Shown: one piece after another, positions 14,960-22,224 of the stretch | How the letters are laid out: each line of letters starts with the position of its first letter | Numbering within the stretch: the stretch's first letter is position 1 | From: Actinomycetes bacterium | GTDB taxonomy: Bacteria; Actinomycetota; Acidimicrobiia; Acidimicrobiales; CADCSY01 | NCBI GenBank assembly: GCA_025464025.1 | Contig: JAODBP010000026.1 | Span: 1 to 31,433, forward strand | Direction: 5' to 3' | Length of the DNA: 31,433 nucleotides | Notes under the pieces: generated by a model | Told to the model about the DNA's origin: nothing | Seen by the model: the letters and a program-made list of their open reading frames with translations, nothing else | Database searches by the model: none | Program-made: the position numbers and the translations under genes

Positions 14960-14981
14960 GTGCGAAGCTCCCGATTCGCAC
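14960..14981. promoter_or_regulatory. Inverted repeat upstream of the lipoprotein gene (possible operator)
   Basis: GTGCGAA (14960-14966) and TTCGCAC (14975-14981) are perfect 7-base half-sites separated by 8 bases, about 40 bases before the TTG at 15021. Nearly the same half-sites (GTGCGA, TCGCAC) occur at 8665-8684 upstream of the other solute-binding protein. This could be a regulator site or an RNA hairpin. Confidence 0.35.
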
Positions 14982-15020
14982 CTTCCGTCACACCCACCTC
15001 TCTCCTCCCCGGGGGTTCTC

Positions 15021-16403
15021 TTGAAGCGCAGCTTCCTCGTCTGTCTCGTCGCGCTCGGCCTCGTGGCCGGCGCCTGCTCGTCGGATCGCGGCGACGATCC
15101 CACCCAGGCCGCCTCGGGCGGCACCTCGAGCACGGCGGCGACCACCGCCGACAACACGAAGTTCGGCACGCTCGACTCGCCCTGCGGCAAGGGTGACGCC
15201 AAGGGCGTCACCGATGTCGGCGTGACCGACACCGACATCACGATCGGCTACGGCGACGACGCCGGCTACCAGGCCTCGCCCGGCCTCAGCCACGAGACGT
15301 CCGACGCCATGAAGGCGTTCATCGGGTGGTGCAACGACCAGGGCGGCATCAACGGCCGCGAGATCAAGGGCAACTACTACGACGCCAAGATCACCGACGT
15401 CGTCAACGCCGTGACCGAGGCGTGCGACGCCAAGAACTTCATGCTCGTCGGCCAGGCCTGGGCCCTCGATGCCGCGCAGGAGCAGAAGCGCCTCGAGTGC
15501 GACCTCCCGTCGGTGCCGACCTACTCGGTGAGCGCCGACTTCGCCATGGCCCCGCTGATGAAGGTGGGCGTGCCCAACCCCGTCGACCTCGTCTCGGCCG
15601 GCTTCGGTGCCGTCATGGCCAAGGAGTTCCCGACCCAGGCCAAGAAGGCCTCGCTCGTCTTCGGCAACTTCTCGGCGACCCTCGACACGGCCGACAAGGT
15701 GCGGGCCGCCTACTCGAAGCTCGGCATGGGCTTCAGCTGCGACCAGCAGTACAACATCGGCGGCGAGGCCGACTGGAAGCCGTTCGCCCAGAAGCTCAAG
15801 GGCTGCGGCACGGAGATCGTGTTCTTCTCCGGCCAGGCCTATCCGAACGGGCAGAACCTGATCGAGGCGGCCGACCAGCTCGACTACCACCCGATCTGGA
15901 TGTTCGACGCCAACAACTACCTGGAGTCGTTCGCCAAGTGGAACACCGCCGGCCTCGGCGACAAGGTCTACCTGCGGACCGCGTTCCCGCTGCTCGAGCA
16001 GGCGGACGAGGTGCCGGCCGTCCAGCAGTACCTCGACATCGTGAAGGCCGACGGCGGCGACACCAGCCAGCTGGGTGAGCAGACGACGTCGTCGTTCCTC
16101 CTGTGGGCCACGGCGGCCAAGGCCTGCGGCTCCGACCTCACCCGCCAGTGCGTCCTCGACGAGATCAGCAAGGTCACGAAGTGGACCGCCGGTGGCCTCC
16201 ACGTCGAGACCAACCCGGGCGAGAACATCCCGCCGGACTGCGTGGCCGTGATCAAGCTCCAGGGAACGAAGTTCGTCCAGGCCTTCCCGAAGGCCGCCGG
16301 CGAGTTCGCCTGCGACCCGAGCTACGTGGTCAAGATCTCCGGCCGCGTCGTGGACCAGGCCAAGCTCGGCCCGGACCGCATCTCGACCAAGTACGAGCAG
16401 TAG
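15021..16403 (+). CDS. ABC-type solute-binding lipoprotein (Leu/Ile/Val-binding family)
   Basis: A 460-residue binding protein. It has a lipoprotein signal (MKRSFLVCLVALGLVAGAC, lipid-modified Cys19), then a Ser/Thr/Ala-rich linker to about residue 50, then a type I periplasmic-binding fold. Family marks are DTDITIGYGDDAGYQ, FIGWCNDQGGINGREIKG and the second-lobe segment ASLVFGNFSATLDTADKVRAAY. The C-terminal half is Cys-rich (CGSDLTRQCVLDEI, PPDCV, FACDPS), probably forming disulfides outside the membrane. It would capture a small solute at the cell surface, but no uptake permease or ATPase is beside it; the adjacent ABC genes are of exporter type. The start is TTG, supported by GGGGG 5 bases upstream and by the compact signal peptide. 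A strong hairpin follows the stop. Confidence 0.86.
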   Translation: MKRSFLVCLVALGLVAGACSSDRGDDPTQAASGGTSSTAATTADNTKFGTLDSPCGKGDAKGVTDVGVTDTDITIGYGDDAGYQASPGLSHETSDAMKAFIGWCNDQGGINGREIKGNYYDAKITDVVNAVTEACDAKNFMLVGQAWALDAAQEQKRLECDLPSVPTYSVSADFAMAPLMKVGVPNPVDLVSAGFGAVMAKEFPTQAKKASLVFGNFSATLDTADKVRAAYSKLGMGFSCDQQYNIGGEADWKPFAQKLKGCGTEIVFFSGQAYPNGQNLIEAADQLDYHPIWMFDANNYLESFAKWNTAGLGDKVYLRTAFPLLEQADEVPAVQQYLDIVKADGGDTSQLGEQTTSSFLLWATAAKACGSDLTRQCVLDEISKVTKWTAGGLHVETNPGENIPPDCVAVIKLQGTKFVQAFPKAAGEFACDPSYVVKISGRVVDQAKLGPDRISTKYEQ

Positions 16404-16410
16404 CAACGAT

Positions 16411-16462
16411 CGAACCGGCGATGGTTGGTGGACGGATGTGTCCACCAACCGTCGCCGGTTCG
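16411..16462. terminator. Bidirectional terminator with 23-bp stem, repeat-family base
   Basis: Arms 16411-16433 and 16440-16462 pair over 23 bp (22 Watson-Crick, one G-T) with loop GGATGT. It fills the 66-bp gap between the convergent stops at 16403 and 16470, so it can end both transcripts. The outer 14 bases (CGAACCGGCGATGG and CCGTCGCCGGTTCG) match those of the palindrome at 31305-31356, with one C/T difference, pointing to a dispersed family. Confidence 0.8.
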
Positions 16463-16469
16463 GTGACGC

Positions 16470-16889
16470 TCATCGACCCCAGGGCCAGGAGGGGCGGTTC
16501 TCCTTCCTGACCGCCAGGCGGAGGCCGGACCAGACGTCGTCGATGGCGCAGACCTTGATGTCGACGAGCCCACCGGGCAGGGCGACGTCGCGGACCACGT
16601 CCTCGGTCATGTCGGTCGGCACCTTCGACGCCTTCTTGGGCCACGCGACCCAGAAGCCGGCGTCCGCCTTCATCGACGTGGTGACCGGCTCCCACCGCTC
16701 CTCCAGCTGGGCCCGGCTGGTGACGAAGACGATGGCCAGGTCGACCGGGCCCTCGGTCACCAGCTCCACCCCGTCGGGGAGCGCGAGGGTGCCCCCGACG
16801 AAGTCGTCGGGGGCACCCTCCAGGAGCAGTCGGTGCCCGGGCTTGATCCCGAGCTTCTTGTCGAGGGGCGTTCCGGAGTAGCCGGCCAT
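16470..16889 (-). CDS. DUF3052 family protein
   Basis: A 139-residue soluble protein that I recognise as DUF3052, a family of unknown function common in actinobacteria. It starts MAGYSGTPLDKKLGIKPGHRLLL and shows DLAIVFVTSRAQLEERW, then the motif FWVAWPKKASKVPTDMTEDVVR, and ends with DDVWSGLRLAVRKENR. No catalytic residues or membrane segments can be named. The gene starts 12 bases after the FtsX-type permease stop and is on the same strand, so it is probably co-transcribed with the kinase-regulator-transporter cluster. An AGGGG sits directly against the ATG, closer than is ideal. It ends at the shared hairpin. Confidence 0.82.
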   Translation of the reverse strand: MAGYSGTPLDKKLGIKPGHRLLLEGAPDDFVGGTLALPDGVELVTEGPVDLAIVFVTSRAQLEERWEPVTTSMKADAGFWVAWPKKASKVPTDMTEDVVRDVALPGGLVDIKVCAIDDVWSGLRLAVRKENRPSWPWGR

Positions 16890-16901
16890 CCCCTAAGCCT
16901 G

Positions 16902-19448
16902 TCACTCGGCGGCGATGGCCTTCAGGACGTCGAGCTTGGCCGCTCGCCGAGCCGGGAGGATGGCCGCCACCACACCGAACACCGCGGCGAGGACGGCGAT
17001 GACGGTCAGGGGGATGACCGGGATGTCGAACACCTTGAAGCCCTGGTCCTCCAGCGCCTTGAACATGGCCCAGCCGAAGAACGTGCCGACGCCGAGTCCG
17101 CCCAAGGTGCCGAACAGGGCGATCAGGACGGCCTCCCATCGGACCATCGACTTGAGCTGCGACCTCGTCATGCCGACCGCCCGTAGGAGGCCGAGCTCAC
17201 GGGTCCGCTCCACGATCGAGAGCAGCAGCGTGTTCCCGATGCCGAACACGGCGATGATGATCGCCAGGGCCAGGAGCACGTACACCAGGTTCAGGACGAC
17301 GTCGACGAAGCCGGCCTGGCTCTTGATGAACTCGTCGCGGTCCTGGAGCTTCACGTTGGCGTACTGGTCCGTGATCGCCTTGACCGCCGGCCGGGCCTGC
17401 TCGATCGAGCTGCCGTCTGCCACCTTGGCGAACACGATCGCGTCGAACTGGTCTGCCACGTTGGCGTCGAGCACCGAGTTGTCGACCCAGAACGGACCGG
17501 CCAGCTCGTTGTGGGTGTAGATGACCTTGACCGTCAGGTCCTGGATCCCGCCGTCGGTGAACCGGAACGGCACCTTGGTGCCGATCTTCCAGCCCTCGGT
17601 GTCGGCCTTCTCGTCGTAGACGGCGACGCTGTGGGCGTCGAGGTCGCTGAGCTTGCCCTGCTCGACGCCGAAGTCGGCGACCTCGGCCACCTGGTCGGCG
17701 TCGAAGCCTTCGAACTGCTGGCCCTTGCCGTCGACCTCGGCCTGGGCGTTGCGCAGCGAGACCACGGCCTTGAGCTGCGGCAGGTCCCGGAGCTGGTCGG
17801 CCATGTCGGGCGTGACCCCGCCGAAGCCGAAGCTGTTGGTGTTCACGACGAAGTCGCCGTTGAACTGGTCGGCGAAGATCTGCTTGAACGACGCCTTCGT
17901 CGACGAGGCGAAGATCGTGATGAACACGACGAGGGCCACGCCGATCATCAGCGCCGATGCGGTCGTCGACGTGCGCTTCGGGTTCCGCATGGCGTTCTCC
18001 CGGGCGAGCATGCCCGCGGTGCCGCGCATCGAGGCGACCGGTCGGCCGAGGAGGCCGCTGATCGGGCGGGCCACGAGGGGCCCGAGCACGGTCACACCGA
18101 GCAGGATCAGCAGGGCGCCGAAGCCGACCTTGGGCAGGGCGCCGTCGCCGCCGCCGAGCAGGCCGCTGAACAGCGAGGCCACGCCGAGCAGCCCGAAGAT
18201 CCCGCCGATGGCGATGCGCAGGCGAGGGCGACCCTTCTGCTCGTAGGCCACGTCTCGCATGGCGGCGATCGGCGGCACCTTGGCCCCTCGGCGAGCGGGG
18301 AGCCAGGACGACAGCACGCTGATGACCGTGCCGAGGAGCAGCGAGATGATCACCGTGCTTCCGCCGATGGCGAGGCCCTCGGCGGGCAGGCCGAAGCCGA
18401 AGGCCGAGAACAGCGCCTTGAGGCCGACGGCGACGCCGATGCCGAGCAGCAGCCCGACGATCGAGGCGATGAAGCCGATCACGAGGGCCTCGAGCATCAG
18501 CGATCGCGTCACCTGGCGCCGGCTGGCACCGATGGCCCGAAGCAGGGCCATCTCCCGGGTCCGCTGGGCCACCAGGATCGAGAAGGTGTTGTAGATGATG
18601 AACGTGCCGACGAACAGGGCGATCAGGGCGAACGCCAGCATGATCGTGCCGATGATGTCGATGAAGCCCTGGACGTCGTCCTTGTTCTCGTCGGTCAGCT
18701 GCTGGCCGGTGATGACCTCGACGTCCTTGGGCAGCACCTTGGCGATGTTGGCCTTGACCTCGACGTCGGACACGCCGTCGTCGGCCACGACGCTGACGCT
18801 GTCGTACTTGCCCGGCTTGCCGATGTAGCGCTGGGCCGCCTCGGGGGTGAAGCCGGCGAAGGTCGACCCACCCGGGCTGTCGTACTTGCCGAACCTGGCG
18901 ATGCCGACGATCGTCGCCTTCACCGGGCCGGACTGCGTGAGGATCGTCGTCTCGTCGCCGAGGGCGAGCTTGCCGACCTTGGCGCTGTGGGCGTCGATGA
19001 TGACCTCGGTCGCCGACTTCGGCGCCCGACCCTCCTTGATGGTCCAGGTGTTGAGGTCGGGGTCCGACGACCAGCCGCCACCGAAGGTGGGCGGCCCCTG
19101 GCTCTTGCCGATGGCCTTGCCGTTCTTGCCGACGATCTGGGCGTAGCCGAACGTGTCGCCCTCGGCCACGGCGACGCCGGGCACGGCGGCCACCTGGGCC
19201 ACGAGGGAGGCGTCGACGCGGGGGCGGGTGGTGCCCGGGCCGTTGTCGATGTCGAACGGCTCGACGGCCCGGACCTGGGCATCGGTGCCGGCGAAGACGT
19301 CGCTGAACAGGTTGCCGAAGGACCGGGTGATGGTGGCCGTCAGGACGAGGCTGCCGGCCACGAAGGCCACGCCGAGGATGACGGCGAAGCCGGTGGTCAC
19401 GAGCCGGAACTTGCGGGCGCGGATGTTCTTGAGCGTTGTCTTGAACAT
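16902..19448 (-). CDS. FtsX/MacB-type ABC transporter permease (two FtsX domains)
   Basis: An 848-residue membrane protein. An N-terminal helix (FRLVTTGFAVILGVAFVAGSLVLTA) leads to an extracellular MacB_PCD-like domain (about residues 45-255). The first FtsX domain (about 258-395) contains ILVAQRTREMALLRAIGASRRQV and WLPARRGAKVPPIAAMRD. Two central helices follow, then a second extracellular domain (about 500-720), then a second FtsX domain with SIVERTRELGLLRAVGMTRSQL and ending ILPARRAAKLDVLKAIAAE. This ten-helix duplicated layout belongs to mechanotransmitting transporters that act on extracytoplasmic substrates such as peptides or lipoproteins. It starts 4 bases after the ATPase stop, so the two form one transporter. 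The substrate is unknown. Confidence 0.9.
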   Translation of the reverse strand: MFKTTLKNIRARKFRLVTTGFAVILGVAFVAGSLVLTATITRSFGNLFSDVFAGTDAQVRAVEPFDIDNGPGTTRPRVDASLVAQVAAVPGVAVAEGDTFGYAQIVGKNGKAIGKSQGPPTFGGGWSSDPDLNTWTIKEGRAPKSATEVIIDAHSAKVGKLALGDETTILTQSGPVKATIVGIARFGKYDSPGGSTFAGFTPEAAQRYIGKPGKYDSVSVVADDGVSDVEVKANIAKVLPKDVEVITGQQLTDENKDDVQGFIDIIGTIMLAFALIALFVGTFIIYNTFSILVAQRTREMALLRAIGASRRQVTRSLMLEALVIGFIASIVGLLLGIGVAVGLKALFSAFGFGLPAEGLAIGGSTVIISLLLGTVISVLSSWLPARRGAKVPPIAAMRDVAYEQKGRPRLRIAIGGIFGLLGVASLFSGLLGGGDGALPKVGFGALLILLGVTVLGPLVARPISGLLGRPVASMRGTAGMLARENAMRNPKRTSTTASALMIGVALVVFITIFASSTKASFKQIFADQFNGDFVVNTNSFGFGGVTPDMADQLRDLPQLKAVVSLRNAQAEVDGKGQQFEGFDADQVAEVADFGVEQGKLSDLDAHSVAVYDEKADTEGWKIGTKVPFRFTDGGIQDLTVKVIYTHNELAGPFWVDNSVLDANVADQFDAIVFAKVADGSSIEQARPAVKAITDQYANVKLQDRDEFIKSQAGFVDVVLNLVYVLLALAIIIAVFGIGNTLLLSIVERTRELGLLRAVGMTRSQLKSMVRWEAVLIALFGTLGGLGVGTFFGWAMFKALEDQGFKVFDIPVIPLTVIAVLAAVFGVVAAILPARRAAKLDVLKAIAAE

Positions 19449-19452
19449 GCGT

Positions 19453-20190
19453 CTACTCCCCGAACTGCTTCATGCGGTCGAGGACCGACTCGGGCGAGGG
19501 GTCGCGGAGCTCGTCGACGATCTTGCCGTCGTTGAGGAAGATGACCCGGCTGGCGTAGGCGGCCGAGACGGGGTCGTGGGTGACCATCACGATGGTCTGG
19601 CCCAGCTCGCGCACGGCGCGGCGCATGAACGAGAGGATCTCGGACCCGGCGCGCGAGTCGAGGTTGCCGGTGGGCTCGTCGGCGAAGATGATCGCCGGCT
19701 GGCTGGCCAGGGCGCGGGCCACGGCCACGCGCTGCTGCTGGCCACCGGACAGCTCGCTCGGGCGGTGCTCGAGCCGGTTGCCCAGGCCGACCGTCTCGAC
19801 GATGGTGTCGAGCCAGGCCTGGTCGGGCTTCTTCCCGGCCAGCGAGAGCGGGAGGACGATGTTCTCGTAGGCGGTGAGCGTCGGGATCAGGTTGAACTGC
19901 TGGAAGATGAAGCCGATCTTCTCCCGGCGCAGCAGCGTGAGGCGCTTGTCGTCGAGGGTGGTGAGATCGGTGTCGCCGATCAGCACCCGACCGCCGGTCA
20001 GCGAGTCGAGGCCGGCGACGCAGTGCATGAGGGTGGACTTGCCGGAGCCCGACGGGCCCATGATCGCCGTGAACTCGCCGGCGGTGAAGTCGACCGTGAC
20101 GTCGTCGAGGGCGATGACCTGGGTGTCACCGCTCCCGTAGACCTTGCGAGCGGCGTCGGCGCGTGCGGCGACGGTGAGGGTGTTCGACAC
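19453..20190 (-). CDS. MacB/LolD-type ABC transporter ATP-binding protein
   Basis: A 245-residue ATPase partnered with the FtsX-type permease just downstream. Walker A is MGPSGSGKST, the Q-loop region is IGFIFQQFNLIPTLTAYENI, the signature is LSGGQQQRVAVARAL, Walker B is IIFADEPTGNLDS, and the H-loop is MVTHD. DEPTGNLDS and FQQFNLIP are typical of the LolD/MacB/BceA group. The GTG at 20190 is chosen because AGGAG lies 8 bases upstream. It begins 94 bp after the response regulator stop; I see no clear separate promoter there, so it may share the kinase-regulator transcript or have a weak promoter of its own. Confidence 0.92.
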   Translation of the reverse strand: MSNTLTVAARADAARKVYGSGDTQVIALDDVTVDFTAGEFTAIMGPSGSGKSTLMHCVAGLDSLTGGRVLIGDTDLTTLDDKRLTLLRREKIGFIFQQFNLIPTLTAYENIVLPLSLAGKKPDQAWLDTIVETVGLGNRLEHRPSELSGGQQQRVAVARALASQPAIIFADEPTGNLDSRAGSEILSFMRRAVRELGQTIVMVTHDPVSAAYASRVIFLNDGKIVDELRDPSPESVLDRMKQFGE

Positions 20191-20284
20191 GAGGGGGTCT
20201 CCTTGGTCTGGCGCTTGACTCGTTCACTCTGACGCTGGCCGGGGCCGGAACGCATCGGCCCACGGGAGGTCGGCGCGTCATCCT

Positions 20285-20956
20285 CTAGGAGGACGCACCG
20301 GGGCGGACGAGTCCCGTTTCGTAGGCGAGGACGACCGCCTGGACGCGGTCGCGCAGGTGCAGCTTCATGAGGATCCGGCCCACGTGGGTCTTCACCGTTG
20401 TCTCACCGACGATGAGCTCGCCAGCGATTTCGCCGTTGGACAGGCCCTTGGCCATGAGCACCAGCACCTCGCGCTCACGGTCGGTGAGGTGATCGAGGTC
20501 GACGGTGACCACCGGCTCGGGCTCGGGCTGGCTGGCGAACTGGGCGACGAGCTTGCGGGTGATCGACGGGGCCAGCAGGGCGTCGCCGGCGGCCACGACC
20601 CGCACGGCGGCGGCCAGCTCCTCGGGCGGCGTGTCCTTCAGCAGGAAGCCGCTGGCGCCGGCCCGGAGGGCGTCGAAGACGTACTCGTCGAGGTCGAAGG
20701 TGGTGAGGATCAGCACCCGCATCGGGTCGCTCACGTCGGGCCCGGCGACCATGCGGGTCGCCTCGACCCCGTCCATGATCGGCATGCGGATGTCCATGAG
20801 GATCACGTCGGGACGGAGGGTGCGGGCCATCTCGACCGCTTCCACCCCGTTCGCGGCTTCCCCCACGACGTCGAGGTCGGGCTCGGCGCCGAGGATCATC
20901 GAGAAGCCGGTGCGCACCAGGGCCTGGTCGTCGACGACGATCACGCGGATGGTCAT
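20285..20956 (-). CDS. NarL/LuxR-family two-component response regulator
   Basis: A 223-residue transcription factor. The receiver domain (1-120) has the acidic pair Asp9-Asp10 (VVDDQ), the phosphorylation site Asp55 (LMDIRMP), Thr in LILTTFD and Lys in FLLKDTPPEEL. The C-terminal LuxR helix-turn-helix (about 155-215) reads LTDREREVLVLMAKGLSNGEI and TVKTHVGRILMKL. A linker of PEPEPVV joins the two. The start overlaps the kinase stop in ATGA, showing that the kinase is its partner. Likely targets are its own operon and the ABC genes that follow, by analogy with other regulator-transporter clusters; no binding site can be named. Confidence 0.94.
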   Translation of the reverse strand: MTIRVIVVDDQALVRTGFSMILGAEPDLDVVGEAANGVEAVEMARTLRPDVILMDIRMPIMDGVEATRMVAGPDVSDPMRVLILTTFDLDEYVFDALRAGASGFLLKDTPPEELAAAVRVVAAGDALLAPSITRKLVAQFASQPEPEPVVTVDLDHLTDREREVLVLMAKGLSNGEIAGELIVGETTVKTHVGRILMKLHLRDRVQAVVLAYETGLVRPGASS

Positions 20957-22143
20957 GCCGTGGCCTCGAGCGGGAGGGTGGCGCGGACGGTGAAGCCGCC
21001 ACCGGGGCGGTTGCCGACCTGGAGGTCGCCGCCGAACAGGCTCACCCGCTCCCGCATGCCCACGAGGCCGTGGCCGGTGGTGCCGGTGCGCTCGGCCTCA
21101 TCGCCGTCGGCACCCCGCCCGTCGTCGCTGATGACCAGCTCGAGGGTGTCGGCGCCGTAGCAGAGGCGCACCTCGGCCTCGGCCGGACCGGCGTGCTTGA
21201 TGGTGTTGGTGAGCGCCTCCTGCACGATCCGGTAGGCCGACAGGTCGACGCCGGGGGCCAGCGGCCGGGGCTCGCCCTCGATCTCCAGCGTGACGGGCAG
21301 CCCGGCCTCGCGGGTCTGGGCCACGAGGAGGTCGACGTGCTCGATGCTGGGCTGGGGCACCCGGCCGGTGGCGGTGCCGTCGGCCTCGCGGAGCATGCCG
21401 AGCAGCCGGCGCAGCTCGTTGAGCGACTGGCGACCGGTCGACTCGATGCTGGCCATGGCCTCGCTGGCCCGGTCGGGCTCCTTGTCGAGCACGCGGCGGG
21501 CGGCGCCGGCCTGCACGACCATGACGCTCACGCTGTGGGCCACCACGTCGTGCAGTTCGCGGGCGATGCGGGTCCGCTCGGCGTTGACCGCCTGGCGGGC
21601 CTCCTCCTGCATGGCCGCCTCGGACAGCACGGCCCGTTCCTCGAGCGAGCGCACGTAGGCCCGGCGGGTCTGGAGGTTGTCGCCCAGGATCCAGGCCGTG
21701 GCGAAGAGGATGTAGTTGCTGATGAGGCCGCCGAGCTCGAACCCGGTCGGGGCGCTGGCGTAGACGATCGTCGTGCCCACCAGGGCGAAGGCCAGCCCGA
21801 ACTGCGACCGCCGCCGGTCGGGCGTGTGGGCGCCGACCGAGTAGAGGGCGATCATGGCGCCGATGCCGCCGGAGGCCACGTAGTAGTGCAGGGCCTCGAT
21901 CAGGACGGACGAGACGCCGACGAGGATCAGCACGTCGAACGGCATCCGGCGCCGCCACGCCAGCGGCACCGAGGCCAGGACCAGGAGCAGGACGACGAGG
22001 ACGTCGTCGTTGCGGTAGTCGACGCCCTTCGCGCCCGGCGCGAACAGCCCGATGATGCCGCCGACCAGCACGGCGACGGCCAGGAACCAGTCGGCCAGGA
22101 ACGGGTGGCTGCGCAGCCAGGGCGCGGGGTTCAGACGTCGCAT
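20953..22143 (-). CDS. NarL-type (HisKA_3) sensor histidine kinase
   Basis: A 396-residue membrane kinase. About six hydrophobic segments occupy residues 19-153, with little extracellular loop, so the signal may be sensed in the membrane or through the transporter. A coiled linker (TRRAYVRSLEERAVLSEAAMQ) precedes the HisKA_3 box RTRIARELHDVVAHSVSVM with phospho-acceptor His198. The ATPase domain shows YRIVQEALTNTIKHAG (N box), LVISDDGRGA (G1) and TGHGLVGMRERV (G2). The ATG at 22143 starts a standard cytosolic end (MRRLNPAPW) and has a TACCGT box 10 bases upstream. It is divergent from the cyclase gene, 81 bp apart, and its stop overlaps the response regulator start. Confidence 0.92.
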   Translation of the reverse strand: MRRLNPAPWLRSHPFLADWFLAVAVLVGGIIGLFAPGAKGVDYRNDDVLVVLLLVLASVPLAWRRRMPFDVLILVGVSSVLIEALHYYVASGGIGAMIALYSVGAHTPDRRRSQFGLAFALVGTTIVYASAPTGFELGGLISNYILFATAWILGDNLQTRRAYVRSLEERAVLSEAAMQEEARQAVNAERTRIARELHDVVAHSVSVMVVQAGAARRVLDKEPDRASEAMASIESTGRQSLNELRRLLGMLREADGTATGRVPQPSIEHVDLLVAQTREAGLPVTLEIEGEPRPLAPGVDLSAYRIVQEALTNTIKHAGPAEAEVRLCYGADTLELVISDDGRGADGDEAERTGTTGHGLVGMRERVSLFGGDLQVGNRPGGGFTVRATLPLEATA

Positions 22144-22153
22144 CTCGGGACCC

Positions 22154-22159
22154 ACGGTA
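22154..22159 (-). promoter_or_regulatory. -10 box (TACCGT) of the kinase-regulator operon
   Basis: TACCGT on the minus strand ends 10 bases before the ATG at 22143. The leader would be only a few bases. It faces away from the cyclase promoter at 22212, within the same 81-bp gap. Confidence 0.5.
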
Positions 22160-22211
22160 CGACGGGGGCCACGCAGGAGCGTCCTCCCGGGGGATGATCG
22201 CCGCGTCCTCC

Positions 22212-22217
22212 TATCCT
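22212..22217 (+). promoter_or_regulatory. -10 box (TATCCT) for leaderless cyclase gene
   Basis: TATCCT ends 7 bases before the GTG at 22225, with no ribosome site between. No TTG-type -35 lies 16-18 bases upstream (GGGGGA there). Confidence 0.6.
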
Positions 22218-22224
22218 CCATCCC

